Positions 62,186 to 64,000 of a DNA stretch of 64,000 bases are shown here, one piece after another. Source of the stretch: Bordetella petrii. Its GTDB lineage: Bacteria > Pseudomonadota > Gammaproteobacteria > Burkholderiales > Burkholderiaceae_B. The position numbers and the translations under genes are program-made. Below the pieces are notes generated by a model. The model made no database searches and was not told the DNA's origin. It worked only from the letters and a program-made list of their open reading frames with translations. Each line of letters opens with the position of its first letter. Positions within the stretch are counted from its first letter, which is position 1. The DNA is taken from contig NC_010170.1 of assembly GCF_000067205.1 (NCBI RefSeq), positions 1,674,001 to 1,738,000 on the forward strand, read 5' to 3'.

Positions 62186-62833
62186 ATGACATTTACCACT
62201 GTCCTGTTCTACATACTGGCTGCCGTCCTGGTGATCGCCGCGTTCCGCGTCATCACCGCCCGCAGCCCCGTTACCGCCGTCTTGCACCTGATCCTGGCCT
62301 TCGCCAACGCCGCCATGCTCTGGATGCTGCTCGGCGCCGAATTCCTGGCCCTGCTGCTGGTGCTGGTGTACGTGGGCGCCGTGATGGTGCTGTTCCTGTT
62401 CGTCGTCATGATGCTCGACATACGCATCGACACCCTGCGCCACGGGCTCAAGACCTACCTGCCGCTGGGCCTGCTCATCGGCGCGGTGCTGGTGGTCGAG
62501 ATGTCGTTCGTGCTGGGCGCCACCTGGTACGGCGCCGGCCCGCAGGCCTCCATGGCCGCCGACTACAACAACACCCGCGCCCTGGGCGAGGTCATGTACA
62601 CCCAGTACGTGTACGCCGTGGAAGTCGGCGCCGCGCTGCTGCTGGTGGGCATGATCGCCGCCATCGCCCTGACGCTGCGCCGCCGCCGCGACGCCAAGTA
62701 CAACGATCCGTCCGCCGCGGTGCGCGTGCGCGCCAAAGACCGCTTCCGCCTGGTCAGCATGCCGGCGCAGAGCGACCGCGCGCAAGGCCGCGTGACCACG
62801 CCGTCCGACGACGACCAAGGAGAAAAACAATGA
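62186..62833 (+). CDS. nuoJ: NADH-quinone oxidoreductase subunit J
   Basis: A 215-residue membrane subunit with about five helices. SPVTAVLHLILAFANAAML and LLVLVYVGAVMVLFLFVVMML (the pi-bulge region) are characteristic. The C-terminal tail (about 45 residues) is basic and hydrophilic and is longer than in some homologues. The stop overlaps the nuoK start (ATGA). Confidence 0.95.
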   Translation: MTFTTVLFYILAAVLVIAAFRVITARSPVTAVLHLILAFANAAMLWMLLGAEFLALLLVLVYVGAVMVLFLFVVMMLDIRIDTLRHGLKTYLPLGLLIGAVLVVEMSFVLGATWYGAGPQASMAADYNNTRALGEVMYTQYVYAVEVGAALLLVGMIAAIALTLRRRRDAKYNDPSAAVRVRAKDRFRLVSMPAQSDRAQGRVTTPSDDDQGEKQ

Positions 62834-63138
62834 CGCTGACGCTGGCCCATTACCTGGTGCTGGGCGCGATCCTGTTCGCCATCGGCATCTTCGGCATCTT
62901 CCTGAACCGCCGCAACCTGATCATCCTGCTGATGTCCATCGAGCTCGTGCTGCTGGCCGTCAACATGAACTTCGTGGCGTTTTCCAGCTGGTTCGGCGAC
63001 ACCGCCGGCCAGGTGTTCGTGTTTTTCATCCTGACGGTGGCGGCTGCTGAAGCCGCCATCGGGCTGGCTATCCTGGTGCTGCTGTTCCGCAACCTGAACA
63101 CGATCAACGTTGACGAACTCGATCGCCTGAAGGGCTGA
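62830..63138 (+). CDS. nuoK: NADH-quinone oxidoreductase subunit K
   Basis: A 102-residue three-helix subunit, MrpC-like, with conserved Glu residues in SIELVLLAVNMNFVAF and AAEAAIGLAILVLLF that form the proton path. RNLIILLMSIEL is the hallmark. It overlaps nuoJ by 4 nt and precedes nuoL by 17 nt. Confidence 0.97.
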   Translation: MTLTLAHYLVLGAILFAIGIFGIFLNRRNLIILLMSIELVLLAVNMNFVAFSSWFGDTAGQVFVFFILTVAAAEAAIGLAILVLLFRNLNTINVDELDRLKG

Positions 63139-63155
63139 CGGGGTATTGGAAGAAA

Positions 63156-64000
63156 ATGTCTAGCTCACCCAACCTGTACTTGCTGATCGCGCTGGCGCCG
63201 CTGGCCGGCGCGATTCTTGCCGGGCTGTTCGGCACCGGGTTCCTGGGCCGGCCGATCGGCCGGCGCGGCTCGCACGTCATCACCATCCTGGGGGTATTGA
63301 TCTCCACCGTGGGGTCGATCATCGTTCTGGGCGACGTGCTCAATGGCCACACCTACGACGGCGCCGTCTACACCTGGAGCCTCATCGGCCAGACCAAGCT
63401 GGAAATCGGCTTCCTGATCGATCCGCTGTCGGCCATGATGATGGTGGTGGTCACCTCGGTATCGCTGATGGTGCACATCTACACCATCGGCTACATGGCC
63501 GACGACCCCGGCTACCAGCGCTTTTTCGCGTATATCTCGCTGTTCACCTTCTCGATGCTGATGCTGGTCATGTCCAACAACATGGTCCAGCTGTTCTTCG
63601 GCTGGGAAGCGGTGGGCCTGGTGTCGTACCTGCTGATCGGCTTCTGGTACACGCGGCCCACGGCCATTTTCGCCAACATGAAGGCGTTCCTGATCAACCG
63701 CGTGGGCGACTTCGGCTTCGTGCTGGGCATCGGCCTGCTGTTCGCCTACGCCGGCACCATGCACTATGCCGACGTGTTTGCCCAGGCCGACAAGCTTGCG
63801 GGCGAAACTCTGCCGGGCACCGACTGGATGCTCCTGACCGTTGCCTGCATCTGCCTGTTCATCGGCGCCATGGGTAAATCGGCCCAGGTGCCGCTGCATG
63901 CCTGGCTGCCCGATTCCATGGAAGGCCCCACCCCGATCTCGGCGCTGATCCACGCGGCCACCATGGTGACGGCGGGCATTTTCATGGTGGCGCGTTTCTC
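63156..64000 (+). CDS. nuoL: NADH-quinone oxidoreductase subunit L, 3'-partial
   Basis: The start at ATG 63156 (MSSSPNLYLLIALAPL) lies 17 nt after nuoK with GGAAGAAAA before it, and the frame remains open to the window edge, so 281 codons are visible. Seen motifs of the antiporter-like subunit are NNMVQLFFGWEAVGLVSYLL with the conserved Glu, INRVGDFGFVLGIGL and GAMGKSAQVPLHAWLPDSME with the Lys and loop that define NuoL/NuoM/NuoN. The C-terminal half is outside the window. Confidence 0.95.
   Translation, partial: MSSSPNLYLLIALAPLAGAILAGLFGTGFLGRPIGRRGSHVITILGVLISTVGSIIVLGDVLNGHTYDGAVYTWSLIGQTKLEIGFLIDPLSAMMMVVVTSVSLMVHIYTIGYMADDPGYQRFFAYISLFTFSMLMLVMSNNMVQLFFGWEAVGLVSYLLIGFWYTRPTAIFANMKAFLINRVGDFGFVLGIGLLFAYAGTMHYADVFAQADKLAGETLPGTDWMLLTVACICLFIGAMGKSAQVPLHAWLPDSMEGPTPISALIHAATMVTAGIFMVARF

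Overview
The window is a GC-rich chromosomal segment of a Gram-negative beta-proteobacterium, most likely a Bordetella or close Alcaligenaceae relative, probably environmental. Three things point there: a porin that closely resembles the Bordetella major porin as I recall it, placed immediately before a betaproteobacterial nuoA-nuoL operon; a tpiA-secG pair; and many Bug-type periplasmic binding proteins, a family greatly expanded in Bordetella. No rRNA, CRISPR array, transposase or phage gene was seen.

Layout. 1-3112: tail of a cluster of pentapeptide-repeat and small membrane proteins, probably the accessory end of a secretion or effector locus that starts left of the window. 3233-9999: housekeeping and stress genes (DedA, two ferritin-like proteins, quinone oxidoreductase, tpiA, secG, HAD phosphatase, a lipoprotein) with three tRNAs (Leu-UAA, Ser-UGA, Leu-GAG). 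10059-12696: TehA/SLAC1-type transporter, DUF2007-like protein, FrnE-type DsbA and a small conserved-looking ORF. 12869-18747: two catabolic transcription units around a LysR regulator, one with an amidohydrolase and a Bug protein, the other a class I CoA-transferase with a thiolase-like protein and its DUF35 partner. 19002-25379: cytochrome b561, CigR-like protein, manganese catalase, DUF763 protein, APC permease and DUF4142 protein.

25429-40552 is a large catabolic regulon around an FCD-type GntR regulator. Leftward are a metallo-beta-lactamase-fold lactonase, an SDR and a 3-hydroxyisobutyrate-dehydrogenase-like enzyme. Rightward are two MmgE/PrpD proteins, a Bug protein, an SDR, a complete branched-chain-type ABC importer (with a fused LivM-LivG polypeptide), a carboxymuconolactone-decarboxylase-like protein, a second dehydrogenase, a cupin and a NIPSNAP protein. 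An AT-rich 10-mer (ATTGTATKAT) lies upstream of all three transcription units and is a good operator candidate. The substrate is not known to me. 41227-45685 is a second compact module: palindromic operator, Bug protein, HutC-type GntR regulator, aconitase-family large and small subunits, and an isocitrate-lyase/PEP-mutase-family lyase. This fits import, hydration and retro-aldol cleavage of a substituted dicarboxylate (dimethylmalate-type chemistry).

45768-51683 holds cytochrome b561, an MFS transporter, a lipid-kinase/metallophosphoesterase/PAP2 cluster, a short Rossmann protein, a PaaI thioesterase and a TetR regulator with a perfect inverted-repeat operator. 52164-64000 holds the porin with its terminator, then nuoA to nuoL (nuoL cut by the window edge), encoding respiratory complex I.
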